Assembly (NCBI GenBank): GCA_031267895.1
Contig: JAIRYF010000013.1
Location: 1-35,770, forward strand
From: Candidatus Methanoplasma glyptotermitis
GTDB taxonomy: Archaea > Thermoplasmatota > Thermoplasmata > Methanomassiliicoccales > Methanomethylophilaceae
Direction of reading: 5' to 3'
DNA: 35,770 nt
This document shows positions 10,319-19,800 of this stretch, one piece after another; the stretch's first letter is position 1; each line of letters opens with the position of its first letter. Below the pieces are notes generated by a model, which did not search any database, was not told the origin of the DNA, and was given only the letters and a program-made list of their open reading frames with translations. The position numbers and the translations under genes are program-made.

Positions 10319-10972
10319 ATGGCAGGGGACATGCGTATCAAGTGGCACGGGCATTCATGTTTTGAGTTCATTGATTCGGAGAATTCTGTGATAATAGATC
10401 CGCATGACGGCAAATCGATAGGGATTAAGCCTCCGATCTCAAACGCGAACATCGTTCTCATATCACACGACCATTTCGATCATAATGCTCAGAGGATAAT
10501 CAGGAATGAACATGCCGTGCTATGCGGCGAAACCGGGAAACATGAGATCAAAGGCCTGGAGATAGAGGGATTTCCTTCATTCCACGATGACTGCAAAGGA
10601 TCAAAAAGAGGCTTGAACACAATCTATAAGCTAAAAATGGACGGTATAACTATATGTCACTGCGGAGACCTGGGCGACATTCCGTCGGATGATGTTCTTG
10701 AAGCCCTCAAAAACGTTGATATTATCTTTGTTCCGGCCGGGGAGGTGTTTACGATTTCAATCCCCAAATTGGAAAGGTTCTTGAGTAAGATAGACCCCAA
10801 AATAATCGTCCCTATGCATTACCGCGTGGGCGGACTTACGATCCCGCTCAGAACGCTCGACGATTTTCTGAAAAATGTATCCGATGATATGATAATATAT
10901 GTCGGAAACGAGGTGGAGCTGCTCTCCGAAGACATCTGCGAATTCATGGGTCTGTGGGTTTTCGACAGATGA
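10319..10972 (+). CDS. Metallo-beta-lactamase fold hydrolase (UPF0173-like)
   Basis: IKWHGHSCFEF, SHDHFDHN, HCGDLGD, VPMHYRVGG. Confidence 0.87.
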   Translation: MAGDMRIKWHGHSCFEFIDSENSVIIDPHDGKSIGIKPPISNANIVLISHDHFDHNAQRIIRNEHAVLCGETGKHEIKGLEIEGFPSFHDDCKGSKRGLNTIYKLKMDGITICHCGDLGDIPSDDVLEALKNVDIIFVPAGEVFTISIPKLERFLSKIDPKIIVPMHYRVGGLTIPLRTLDDFLKNVSDDMIIYVGNEVELLSEDICEFMGLWVFDR

Positions 10973-11641
10973 TCAGTATAAGACCAGACCGTCTTCTATT
11001 TTGCCCATTTCGATCGGTGTCGTCTCGTCACCGACGAGCGCACCCTTCGAATTGCATAATATTCCTGCACCGATGTGTTTGGAACCATGATTTACCGAGC
11101 ATTTTTTCGTCTCGACACCCAGAACATCCTGCAGGAGCCTGATATCTTCTTCAGTTGCGTCCGAACTGCACAGGCAGCCTTTGTTGGTCGCCGCACAGGC
11201 TGATCCTACAGTGTTGTATCCGGCAACAGCTGACCTGACTGTCTCCACTCCCAGTGCATCGGATATTCTTTTCTCTGCGTTTCTTCCGAGTTCCGGGTTT
11301 ATTATGGCACCCCGGTCATTCGCCAGAATATTGTTCCCCGCTGCGTTCACTCTGTCAGGAAGCACTGTGACATTGATCTTCTCTCTGATCCTTTTCAGTT
11401 CTGTCTCTTCTATCATTCCTGACACCACCGCACCGTTGGAATTCATCCTGACCAGCGAACCTATGACGAAAGAACCCGACACGGTGGTCAAAACCGTCTC
11501 TGCGCCCAGTATTGCCTCTATGTCCCTGATGAATTCCGGTGCAGAATTTGCCGCTACGAGCGAGAGACTCTCGTTTACCGATGCGTATATCCCGATATTC
11601 GGGGTGCCGCCGTTACGCGAGAGTCTCATCATCCCGTTCAC
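10973..11641 (-). CDS. Translation initiation factor aIF6
   Basis: GNPxIG-like start, NSNGAVVSGM, DRVNAAGNNILANDRGAIINPEL, VGSACAATNKGCLCSSDATEED, IGAGILCNSKGALVGDETTPIEMGKIEDGL. Confidence 0.95.
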   Translation of the reverse strand: MNGMMRLSRNGGTPNIGIYASVNESLSLVAANSAPEFIRDIEAILGAETVLTTVSGSFVIGSLVRMNSNGAVVSGMIEETELKRIREKINVTVLPDRVNAAGNNILANDRGAIINPELGRNAEKRISDALGVETVRSAVAGYNTVGSACAATNKGCLCSSDATEEDIRLLQDVLGVETKKCSVNHGSKHIGAGILCNSKGALVGDETTPIEMGKIEDGLVLY

Positions 11642-11901
11642 TCTGCGAGAGATACTTCGACAAGCCCGTCATCGAATTTGACAACTTTGACGGTCACTTT
11701 TGACGGGGGATTCCTTATCCCATTCTGCCAGATCTTCTCGTTGAGCGAAGCGTCTATCCAGACATTTCCCTCATCTGCTTTCATGTGTCTCATCACATGG
11801 GACCTGACTTCTTTCACGGCGCGTGCGGCCCTCTTTGTGCGGGGTGCCTGTTTTGTTTTTCTGAGCGGTATGGTTATGATCCTCTCTGTTTCGTCTGCCA
11901 T
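11638..11901 (-). CDS. Ribosomal protein L31e
   Basis: MADETERIITIPLRKTKQAPRTKRAARAVKEVRSHVMRHMKADEGNVWIDASLNEKIWQNGIRNPPSKVTVKV. Start internal to the listed ORF. Confidence 0.93.
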   Translation of the reverse strand: MADETERIITIPLRKTKQAPRTKRAARAVKEVRSHVMRHMKADEGNVWIDASLNEKIWQNGIRNPPSKVTVKVVKFDDGLVEVSLAE

Positions 11902-11906
11902 GTTCC

Positions 11907-12062
11907 TCACTCCTTCAGTTTGCTTATGCGCCATGACCTTCTCTTGGGGTGGCGCAGGAATTGTCTGTTGGTTCTCATCATAACCCATGCGGGCACGCGA
12001 CGATTTTGGTTAACCTTTTTGTTCAGCCTGCATTTCATTGCCGGCGGTTTTGTACTGGACAT
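11907..12062 (-). CDS. Ribosomal protein L39e (51 aa; absent from the supplied ORF track)
   Basis: Hand translation: [51 protein letters not shown]. It sits between L31e and PDCD5. Confidence 0.95.
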   Translation of the reverse strand: MSSTKPPAMKCRLNKKVNQNRRVPAWVMMRTNRQFLRHPKRRSWRISKLKE

Positions 12063-12064
12063 TG

Positions 12065-12403
12065 TCATCTCCTCTCTATTTTGATCTCCCTCGGCTGAGG
12101 TATTATCTTCTTCAGGATGTCTCTGAGCATGGCATCTGTAATGACCTCTTGCAGTCTTCCGCTCTGCGCGATCTGAATCAGCTGCATCTCCACCATGTTG
12201 GCCTGTTCCGGGCTTGCGAGCTTGATATTGGCGAGCCTGTCCCTTGCCTCAGGGGTGAGTATCTGTCTGAGTACGGACTGCTTCTGCATCTCGAATTGTC
12301 TGGCCTGTTCCTCCTTAACGGACTGGTTTGACTGCTGGCCCTGGAGTTCTTCCATTCTCTTTCTTCTGAGCATTTCCAATTCGGGGTCTTCCACGCTTAA
12401 CAC
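12065..12403 (-). CDS. PDCD5-family DNA-binding protein
   Basis: [47 protein letters not shown]; ribosomal cluster context. Confidence 0.93.
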   Translation of the reverse strand: MLSVEDPELEMLRRKRMEELQGQQSNQSVKEEQARQFEMQKQSVLRQILTPEARDRLANIKLASPEQANMVEMQLIQIAQSGRLQEVITDAMLRDILKKIIPQPREIKIERR

Positions 12404-12405
12404 CT

Positions 12406-12834
12406 TCAGTTCTTTCTCTCGTCAAAGACCTCTTTTGCAGTGTTGTCAAGCAAAGACTGGCCTGCCGGGCTTATAATACGGCCCTCTTTGCTCGTGGGCA
12501 GGAGATATCCCGCGTCCTCAAGCTGTATCATACACTTTCTTGCGATGCTGCGGCTCCCTTTGACCGCCCTGTTCGGCATTGAACCTTTATCTGCAAATCC
12601 GCCATACTCTGCTGCAAGTTTGGACGATCCGAGAGGTCCTTTGATGTAGAGCTTCCTGAGTATGGACGCGGCTCTTGTGTACCACCAGTCCTCCTGCATC
12701 GGTGCTCTCTCTGTGTGCCTGCCTGTCTTCGCAAACTCAGCCCACTCCGGAGGAACGATCTTATCGTTACCCTTCAGTTTGCCGGCTGTCCTGAGTATGA
12801 GGTCTTCGGCAGGAACATCATAGACTGTTACCAT
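12406..12834 (-). CDS. Ribosomal protein S19e
   Basis: MVTVYDVPAEDLI..., PPEWAEFAKTGRHTERAP, DWWYTRAASILRKLYIKGPLG, RKCMIQLEDAGYL. Start internal to the listed ORF. Confidence 0.95.
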   Translation of the reverse strand: MVTVYDVPAEDLILRTAGKLKGNDKIVPPEWAEFAKTGRHTERAPMQEDWWYTRAASILRKLYIKGPLGSSKLAAEYGGFADKGSMPNRAVKGSRSIARKCMIQLEDAGYLLPTSKEGRIISPAGQSLLDNTAKEVFDERKN

Positions 12835-12941
12835 GTTTATTCCTCGTTTTTTGCCAGAAAAGAATTCCGGGCAATTACAAGCGTTGGTATAAGGGATTTC
12901 ATATAAAAGCATAGCTGGTGCAGTACGAAATAAATCCACTT

Positions 12942-12988
12942 TCGCACGTTCGGCCGGACCCCCGTGCGACCTGCGGAAGAAATTTCCG
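12942..12988 (-). terminator. Two adjacent stem-loops (TCGCACG/CGTGCGA; GCGGAA/TTCCGC)
   Basis: Perfect inverted repeats 12942-12948/12963-12969 and GCGGAA-gaaat-TTCCGC just after, between the BspA-like fragment stop and the S19e promoter. Confidence 0.35.
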
Positions 12989-13010
12989 CCACGGCATGAA
13001 TGAACAAACA

Positions 13011-13373
13011 TCATTTCATGATATCCGTGATCGCGAATATCTCATTAAAGTATATGAAGTGATCGAAATCAGATGTCAGTGAGGTGCAGTCGTAGAATGC
13101 ATTGTTGCCTATGGATGTCACACCCTGTTCGATCACAACACTCTGTATGTTCGCTGCCTCGTCGTGCCACGGTCTGTCGCCAACAGTTGCGTAATCTGTC
13201 ATAGCACCGGTGCCGGATATTCTAAGGGCGTTACCTGTAAGGTTCCATGTCAGATTTCCGGTTTTTCCGCCTGCGGCATCCGATTCATCGGATCCGTAGT
13301 ATGTTATAAAGAATGCCGCTGCCAAGAACAAAGGTCGCAGAACACAGCAGTTCTCACAAAAAAACATATACAT
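13011..13373 (-). pseudogene. Truncated BspA-like (LRR_5-type) surface protein, N-terminal remnant
   Basis: Signal-like N-terminus, then GNLTWNLTGNALRISGTGAMTDYA...PWHDEAANIQSVVIEQGVTSIGNNAFYDCTSLTS, ending after about one repeat in unrelated residues. Confidence 0.6.
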
Positions 13374-13401
13374 AGGTTGCTATAGCGCGGCCGGGTATCA
13401 T

Positions 13402-13941
13402 ATGGTATACGATGAACCGCCTAACTTCTGCACAAGCTGCGGTGCTCCGCTGCGCGACTCGGACGAATTCTGCAAATCATGCGGCACAAGCCGTATCGGG
13501 GGAACAGAAACGGGACCCCGCGAGCAGTACGGGCGGGCTCGGACAGGCACTAAAAACACATTGACTATTCTGGGCATATTATGTGCCGTCTGGGCGATTA
13601 TTTCGCTGTTCGAAGGCATTTCTGCCATATCCAGCGTGGATGCTCTGTTGGATAGCATGAAAGGATACACCGAATATTGGGACATTATATCGGAAACTAT
13701 AGGGGAAAACACTCTGAGAGCAATGTTCTCTGCTATCGGTGCCCTGTTTGTCATCAGCGGTATTCTCAGCGCAGTAACGGCACTGCTTTGCTTCCTGAAA
13801 AGATTCTACACAATAGCACTGGTGACCTGTCTGATCGCCTCCGTATGTGTACTGGTCGGTCTGGTCGGAATAATTGGCCTTATCGTTGCCTTTTTCATAC
13901 ACAAAAACAAGGACTCTTTTGCCCGGAACACACACTTGTAA
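13402..13941 (+). CDS. Zinc-ribbon membrane protein
   Basis: FCTSCGAPLRDSDEFCKSCG followed by several hydrophobic segments. Confidence 0.75.
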   Translation: MVYDEPPNFCTSCGAPLRDSDEFCKSCGTSRIGGTETGPREQYGRARTGTKNTLTILGILCAVWAIISLFEGISAISSVDALLDSMKGYTEYWDIISETIGENTLRAMFSAIGALFVISGILSAVTALLCFLKRFYTIALVTCLIASVCVLVGLVGIIGLIVAFFIHKNKDSFARNTHL

Positions 13942-13995
13942 AACAATACGGGCATCTTTTTTCCCGATTTCAAATTTATTCGGCAAAACAAAAAT

Positions 13996-14016
13996 GCCGG
14001 CAGGTATCCTGCCGGC
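13996..14016. terminator. Strong hairpin GCCGGCAGG-TAT-CCTGCCGGC between convergent genes
   Basis: Perfect 9-bp stem, 3-nt loop; on the minus strand followed by ATTTTTGTTTTG (3' of rubrerythrin). Confidence 0.75.
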
Positions 14017-14042
14017 GAGGACTGTGCCTCTTTACGTAAAGG

Positions 14043-14582
14043 TTACCAGTTCCGAGCCTGTATCTCGAAATACGCCTGAGGGTGTTTGCAGGTGGGGCAC
14101 ACCGCCGGTGCTTCCTCCCCTACGTGCAGATACCCGCAGTTCTGACATTTCCATACCGCAACGGCATCCTTCTTGAACACCTTGCATTTCTTCACACTGT
14201 CATATAACTCAAGATACCTTTTTTCGTGCACTGCCTCTACTCCGCCCACCAGTTTGAATTGGTTTGCGATCTCGCTGAAGCCTTCTTTCCTGGCAGTCTC
14301 TTCGAATTCTTTGTACATCTGTGTGTGCTCGTAGTTCTCCCCTGCCGCTGCATCCTTCAGATTTTCCAATGTCTCCGGGACACATCCGCCGTGAAGAGCT
14401 TTGAACCAAAGTTTCGCGTGTTCTTTTTCGTTCTCAGCCGTCTCCAGGAATATGTCTGCTATCTGGTTATACCCCTCTTTCCTTGCCTGTGAAGCATAGA
14501 ATGTGTACTTGTTCCTGGCCTGACTCTCGCCCGAGAATGCAGTAAGAAGGTTTGCCTCCGTTTTGGATCCTTTCAGTTCCAC
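14043..14582 (-). CDS. Rubrerythrin
   Basis: AFSGESQARNKYTFYASQARKEG, ETAENEKEHAKLWF, EAVHEKRY, C-terminal WKCQNCGYLHVGEEAPAVCPTCKHPQAYFE. GTG start (VELKGSKTEANLL) with GAGGTG upstream. Confidence 0.93.
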   Translation of the reverse strand: MELKGSKTEANLLTAFSGESQARNKYTFYASQARKEGYNQIADIFLETAENEKEHAKLWFKALHGGCVPETLENLKDAAAGENYEHTQMYKEFEETARKEGFSEIANQFKLVGGVEAVHEKRYLELYDSVKKCKVFKKDAVAVWKCQNCGYLHVGEEAPAVCPTCKHPQAYFEIQARNW

Positions 14583-14651
14583 TTTTTTCACCTCGTGCCG
14601 ATATTGATTCTCTGTAAAATAATGTTTCTGTATTGATTTTTCATACATCCA

Positions 14652-15272
14652 TCATTTGCGGAACAGCGATCTTTTTTTCAGGTTCCCGTCTGAGTCAAAT
14701 TTCTTCATAATCAGGAGATCGTAATTTTTCTTCGCAGATGTGTTTCCCGGGTCCAGTTTCAGAAGAGTCTCCAGTTCGGACCTTGCCTTCACATAATCTT
14801 TGAGGTCTTTCAGCAGCAAAACAGCATAGTTCTGATGATATTCCCGTTTCCCGGGATTCAGTGCTATAGCTTTCTCGTAATACTCGGCAGACCTTTTGAA
14901 ATCTGTCATCTGGATTCTCAGAAATATGGCGTAGGCATTGAAAAGATCCGCATCGGGAGATATGGCTAACAGCTTTTCATAGATTTCGCATGTTCTCTTG
15001 TTGTTCTTTTTGTGTTTGGAGAGGACCGTGACTGCGGCTTTCATTGCCTCTGCGTTGCCGGGTTCGAGATCAAGCACTATATCCATCTGCATAAGGCCTG
15101 CCTCCGTGTTCTTTGCGTCATAGACGAGCGTCCTGGCCAGCTGCATTCTTGCTTTGACATTATGCGGATCCGTTTCCAAATAAGATTCGAGCGTCGCAAC
15201 AGCACCCTCCGGATTTCTGCTCTCCGCCTGTCTTTTCGCCTTTGACAGAGCCTCGTACTCCAGATCCTTCAT
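14652..15272 (-). CDS. TPR-repeat protein
   Basis: Repeats such as EGAVATLESYLETDPHNVKARMQLARTLV, FKRSAEYYEKAIALNPGKREYHQNYAVLL. Start placed at MKDLEYEALSKAKRQ. Confidence 0.75.
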   Translation of the reverse strand: MKDLEYEALSKAKRQAESRNPEGAVATLESYLETDPHNVKARMQLARTLVYDAKNTEAGLMQMDIVLDLEPGNAEAMKAAVTVLSKHKKNNKRTCEIYEKLLAISPDADLFNAYAIFLRIQMTDFKRSAEYYEKAIALNPGKREYHQNYAVLLLKDLKDYVKARSELETLLKLDPGNTSAKKNYDLLIMKKFDSDGNLKKRSLFRK

Positions 15273-15316
15273 GCATCCGACGATGAACGGCGCGTTAATA
15301 ACCTTTGTTAACTGAT

Positions 15317-16453
15317 TTACCGGTCCTTCGCAAAGAGATAGCTTTTTATGATACCGTTCTTGAATCCTCTGTAATAAACGTTCACATAGACAAAAGACGT
15401 TATCAGAGATGTTATTCCCATGAATGTTACATACCCCAAATATGTTGCGGCTATCCTCGAGAAATCCATCCCCAGGTAGACAGACAGAGTCAGGAGCATC
15501 ATGAAAAAAGTTATTGCGAAAAATCCCTGATACAGTCTGCCCCTCATGCCTTTCCAGAGGTAGAAATCTCTGGGGGCATCGGATGTCACTTTTGCACCTA
15601 TGGATTTGACAATACTCCAAGGTATGACCAGAGGAGAGATGAAAAGCGACAGCATTATTCCCAGCAGCAGCATGTCCTCAAAAGGCATTATCTGAAGAAA
15701 AAGAGGATTGATGAAAATGTAGGAACATATCACTATGCCGAGCATAAACAGACTCAATGCCGTGTTCCTGAAGAGTTCGATGTTGAATTTCCCGTCATCC
15801 GCATCCGGTTCGAATTCAACGGATACGATGTCGATTATATCAGGTATCTGAAACAGCCATTCCGGGATGTGATTTTTTCTTCTGTCCGGGGGATATTCCA
15901 ACGCCTTCAGCACCCTGTGGAAATAGCTCCTGAAGTACCCGACTATCACGGATACAACACCGTATGCGACGAAGAAAATCATCAGTGTCAGAGAGTACGC
16001 GCTCACCACAAGAGATACCAAACCTGTATTTCTGCCAAAGATGTCGAAATACTTCACGATGAATTCATTGAAACCGATATCTGACCCTATCATATACAGC
16101 AGACATCCTACCAAAGCAGGGACCACGGCAAGGATCAGGATGACATACCTTAAGGCTATCACCCCCCTGTCCGAAAGAATGAAACAGGCCACACCCAGCA
16201 GTATAAATCCGATAACGAATCCGAGACACAGTCCGAACAGTATGCCCGCAAGCGTAAAGTTTTTGAGATAAATTATCAGGAGGATGCTGAACAGAGAACA
16301 TATTGCCACAAAAACAGGAAGTATCTTTGTGATCATCCGGTCCAATTTGTCATGTTTTGTATCTTCGTCCAGACTGATGACCGTCTTGAGATAGGCCATC
16401 GGGTTTGGGACAATCTGCCTTATCTTCTCGGACGTCCCGCTCATGTCTGTCAA
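15317..16453 (-). CDS. Multi-pass membrane protein of unknown function
   Basis: 378-aa ORF with many hydrophobic helices; no family recognised by eye. Confidence 0.7.
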   Translation of the reverse strand: MTDMSGTSEKIRQIVPNPMAYLKTVISLDEDTKHDKLDRMITKILPVFVAICSLFSILLIIYLKNFTLAGILFGLCLGFVIGFILLGVACFILSDRGVIALRYVILILAVVPALVGCLLYMIGSDIGFNEFIVKYFDIFGRNTGLVSLVVSAYSLTLMIFFVAYGVVSVIVGYFRSYFHRVLKALEYPPDRRKNHIPEWLFQIPDIIDIVSVEFEPDADDGKFNIELFRNTALSLFMLGIVICSYIFINPLFLQIMPFEDMLLLGIMLSLFISPLVIPWSIVKSIGAKVTSDAPRDFYLWKGMRGRLYQGFFAITFFMMLLTLSVYLGMDFSRIAATYLGYVTFMGITSLITSFVYVNVYYRGFKNGIIKSYLFAKDR

Positions 16454-16476
16454 TAGCCAATCTTCGTATTATAATG

Positions 16477-16497
16477 TTCGATAGTTATATTATCGAA
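16477..16497. promoter_or_regulatory. Inverted repeat TTCGATA-N7-TATCGAA around a TATA-like core in a divergent promoter
   Basis: Direct read ttcgata gttatat tatcgaa; 60-bp spacer between divergent genes. Confidence 0.5.
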
Positions 16498-16513
16498 AAA
16501 CCAATGGGGGGAT

Positions 16514-17668
16514 ATGGAAGAAAAGAGGGGTCTGAAGAACAGAGGATACTCTCATGCCGATGTGGACGAAAGACGGGAGGCGGTGGAGAAGTTCACCGGG
16601 ACCAGCCTCGAAAACATATCCAAGTACTGCTTCAATTCCGAGAAAGCGTCCAAGAACATAGAAAACATGATAGGTGCCACGCAAATACCTCTCGGTTTTG
16701 CAGGCCCCATCATAATAAACGGGGACAATGCGAAAGGAGAGTTTATCGTTCCTCTGGCAACAACAGAAGGAGCACTCACTGCATCGGTATCGAGAGGCAT
16801 GTCGGTGATAAATGACGGAGGCGGTGCCAGGGTCCGGGTGTTTCAGGATGGGATGACCAGAGCACCGGTATTCAGGACGAACGGTCTTGACCACTGTACA
16901 GAAATCATAGAATGGATAGGGAATAACACAGAGATGCTCTCATCAGTGGTAAACACGACGACAGCCCACGGAAAACTCATTTCCGTGGAATCATTCCCTG
17001 CGGGAAGGAATCTTTTCATACGTTTTACTTATGAAACCGGCGATGCGATGGGTATGAACATGATAACCATAGCTACGGAAGCAGTCTCCAAAGAAATAGA
17101 GAAACACACAGGCGCAATAATGGTTTCTGTCTCCGGAAACATGTGCAGCGACAAGAAACCGGCAGCAATAAACATGATCAGAGGAAGGGGTAAGACTGTC
17201 ATCGCCGAGGCTCTGATACCCAAAGATACAGTCGAAAAGAGACTTCACGCCTCAACCGAGTCGATCGTCGAGACTAACATGAGAAAGAATCTCGTAGGCA
17301 GTTCTTTGTCTGTCACCCTGGGGGCGAATGCCCATGCCGCAAATATGGTTGCCGCAGTGTACATCGCAACGGGACAGGACCCCGCTCAGGTTGTGAGCGG
17401 GAGTATGACGACTACTATGTGCGAGAACGTAAACGGCGACCTTTACATCGCAATCAGGATGCCGTCAGTGGAGGTGGGGACCGTCGGCGGAGGGACAAGA
17501 CTGCCCTCACAATCCGAGGCACTTGCCATGATAGGCTGTCTGGGCGATGAGAAATCCAAAAAGCTGGCGGAAATAGTTGCGGCCGCCGTACTTGCCGGTG
17601 AACTGTCAACGCTGTCTGCACAGGCTGCAGGCCACTTAGGAAAGGCACATCAGGAACTGGGACGCTGA
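16514..17668 (+). CDS. hmgA: Hydroxymethylglutaryl-CoA reductase (class I-like)
   Basis: ENMIGATQIPLGFAGPI, PLATTEGALTASVSRGM, GDAMGMNMIT, SVSGNMCSDKKPAAINMIRGRGK, ANMVAAVYIATGQDPAQ, VGTVGGGTRLPSQ, AAGHLGKAHQELGR. Confidence 0.95.
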   Translation: MEEKRGLKNRGYSHADVDERREAVEKFTGTSLENISKYCFNSEKASKNIENMIGATQIPLGFAGPIIINGDNAKGEFIVPLATTEGALTASVSRGMSVINDGGGARVRVFQDGMTRAPVFRTNGLDHCTEIIEWIGNNTEMLSSVVNTTTAHGKLISVESFPAGRNLFIRFTYETGDAMGMNMITIATEAVSKEIEKHTGAIMVSVSGNMCSDKKPAAINMIRGRGKTVIAEALIPKDTVEKRLHASTESIVETNMRKNLVGSSLSVTLGANAHAANMVAAVYIATGQDPAQVVSGSMTTTMCENVNGDLYIAIRMPSVEVGTVGGGTRLPSQSEALAMIGCLGDEKSKKLAEIVAAAVLAGELSTLSAQAAGHLGKAHQELGR

Positions 17669-17672
17669 TAAT

Positions 17673-19322
17673 ATGCCGGTGATAAATTTCAGATACAGCG
17701 ATCTGTGCTCTCTTCTGGGGCAGATGGTTCCGCATGATGTACTCATAGAGAGGATCCCTCTGATAGGTGCGGATATGCATCAGACAGAGGGAGAATGCGA
17801 AGAGATGTCCGTAGAATTCTTTCCGGACAGACCGGATCTTTTCTCTGTGGAAGGCCTTGCCAGGGCACTCCGCGCGTTCCTCGGTATCGAACCCGGACTG
17901 AAGAAATACTGTGTGAATGATTCCGATTATGCCGCAGCCGTCGATCCTTCCGTACTCGGAGTGAGACCTTTTTTCGCATGTGCGGTTGTGAAAGATCTTG
18001 AGGTATCCGATGATCTGATAAGATCCGTCATGGAACTTCAGGAAAAATTGCATATGACTATCGGAAGGAAAAGAAGTAAACTGGCCATCGGAATACATGA
18101 TCTCGATAAGGTTTCGCCGCCGTTCAGGTACACAGCCGTAAGACCTGACGAAATTTCATTCGTCCCTCTGAACCACACCGAAAGGATGGACCTGAAAGAG
18201 ATACTCATATCTCATGATAAAGGGAAGGAATACGCACACCTCCTTGACGGAAAGGAAAAATATCCTATCATTTTCGACAGAAACGGAAATGTTCTCTCAT
18301 TCCCGCCCATAATAAACGGTGCCCTGACTGCAGTCACTGCCAAAACCAGAAATGTTTTCATAGACGTGACCGGCAACGACAGAAAAGCAGTAAAGGGTGC
18401 ATTGGATATCGTCACAACAGCACTTGCCGAACGCGGCGGAAAAATATTCAAAGTGAATATAGAAGGATACGGACACTCTCCCGATCTGACCGAAACGTTG
18501 TCGTCGCTGTCTATGAGGAAATGCAACAGATTTCTCGGAATCAGTCTTGATAAAAAAGGTATCGAGGAATCTGTCAGAAAAATGGGCATGAACGTCTCGG
18601 TCAGCGGCGACGATGTTACTGTTTCCGTACCGTCCACCAGGCTTGATATAATGCACAAAGTGGACATATTCGAAGATGTTGCCATCGGATACGGGTTCGA
18701 ACGTTTCGGCGGCCCGTATTCATCCATTCAGACGATGGGAAAATCAGGGAAGAGTACATCGATATCCGATAAGATACGGGATATTATGATCGGGCTCGGG
18801 TTCACCGAGGTCACTACTCTGACACTGAGCAACCAGGAGGACGAATTTGAAATATCGGGGCTTCCGGCAAAGACATCCACCTGCATAACCAACCCGATAA
18901 CAGAGGATCACACGTGCCTAAGATCATATCTCATGCCAAGCCTGATGAAGATACTGAGACACAACAGACACAGAGACCTTCCTCAAAAGATATTCGAGGT
19001 CGGTTTCGTGTCCGAAGAACATCTCACCGTGCCGCATCTCTGCGGTATGATGACGGCATCAAAAACCCCCTTTACCGAAATTAAATCGATTACCGACGCT
19101 GTGGCAAGGGAAATGAACATCGAACACGGAGTATCCGTCTGCGGATACAGAACGTTCGTTGACGGAAGAGGTGCCTTTATCTCCTTAGGGAATCGAAATA
19201 TCGGTTTCTTCGGAGAGGTCTCCCCCGAGGTCGTGACGGATTACGGCATAACGCACCCTGTTGCGATGTTCGAGATTGATCTGTCTGAAATAATAGGAGA
19301 AAAAACCGGGAGTTTGTTTTGA
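17673..19322 (+). CDS. pheT: Phenylalanine--tRNA ligase beta subunit (archaeal type)
   Basis: VEFFPDRPDLFSVEGLARALRAFLG, PPIINGALTAVTAKTRNVFIDVTG, VPSTRLDIMHKVDIFEDVAIGYGFERF, TNPITEDHTCLRSYLMPSLM. Confidence 0.94.
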   Translation: MPVINFRYSDLCSLLGQMVPHDVLIERIPLIGADMHQTEGECEEMSVEFFPDRPDLFSVEGLARALRAFLGIEPGLKKYCVNDSDYAAAVDPSVLGVRPFFACAVVKDLEVSDDLIRSVMELQEKLHMTIGRKRSKLAIGIHDLDKVSPPFRYTAVRPDEISFVPLNHTERMDLKEILISHDKGKEYAHLLDGKEKYPIIFDRNGNVLSFPPIINGALTAVTAKTRNVFIDVTGNDRKAVKGALDIVTTALAERGGKIFKVNIEGYGHSPDLTETLSSLSMRKCNRFLGISLDKKGIEESVRKMGMNVSVSGDDVTVSVPSTRLDIMHKVDIFEDVAIGYGFERFGGPYSSIQTMGKSGKSTSISDKIRDIMIGLGFTEVTTLTLSNQEDEFEISGLPAKTSTCITNPITEDHTCLRSYLMPSLMKILRHNRHRDLPQKIFEVGFVSEEHLTVPHLCGMMTASKTPFTEIKSITDAVAREMNIEHGVSVCGYRTFVDGRGAFISLGNRNIGFFGEVSPEVVTDYGITHPVAMFEIDLSEIIGEKTGSLF

Positions 19323-19326
19323 TAGT

Positions 19327-19800
19327 ATGAATGTAGGAGACAGGTTCCCCGGATTTGTGCTGAACGATGAGAACGGAGAGACCTTTGACAGCAAGTCCCT
19401 GGAAGGCATCAGATATGTGATATACTTCTATTCGAAGGACGGAAGCCCGGGCTGTACCGAAGAGGCGGTCGATTTCTCTGCGCTGTATCCGAAATTCATG
19501 CTCAGGAACATACCTGTAATCGGGATCAGCAAAGACAGTGCCGCATCGCACTCAAAGTTCAGAGAAAAAAATTCGCTGAAGATTAAACTCCTCAGTGATT
19601 CCGAACACGATCTTATGGAAAAAACAGATGTCTGGAGAGACAAAATAATGTACGGCCGATCTGTCAAGGGAACCGTGAGGTCCACATTCATCGTCGGCAG
19701 AGACGGCACGGTGGAAGCTGCGTGGAAAGGGATTAAAGTGTCCGGACACGCAGAGAAGGTTCTTGAAAAAGCAATATCTCTCGTCAAAAGCCGGTCATAA
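19327..19800 (+). CDS. Peroxiredoxin (AhpC/TSA, Bcp-like)
   Basis: MNVGDRFPGFVLNDENGETFD, FYSKDGSPGCTEEAVDFSALYPKF, VIGISKDSAASHSKFREK. Confidence 0.88.
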   Translation: MNVGDRFPGFVLNDENGETFDSKSLEGIRYVIYFYSKDGSPGCTEEAVDFSALYPKFMLRNIPVIGISKDSAASHSKFREKNSLKIKLLSDSEHDLMEKTDVWRDKIMYGRSVKGTVRSTFIVGRDGTVEAAWKGIKVSGHAEKVLEKAISLVKSRS

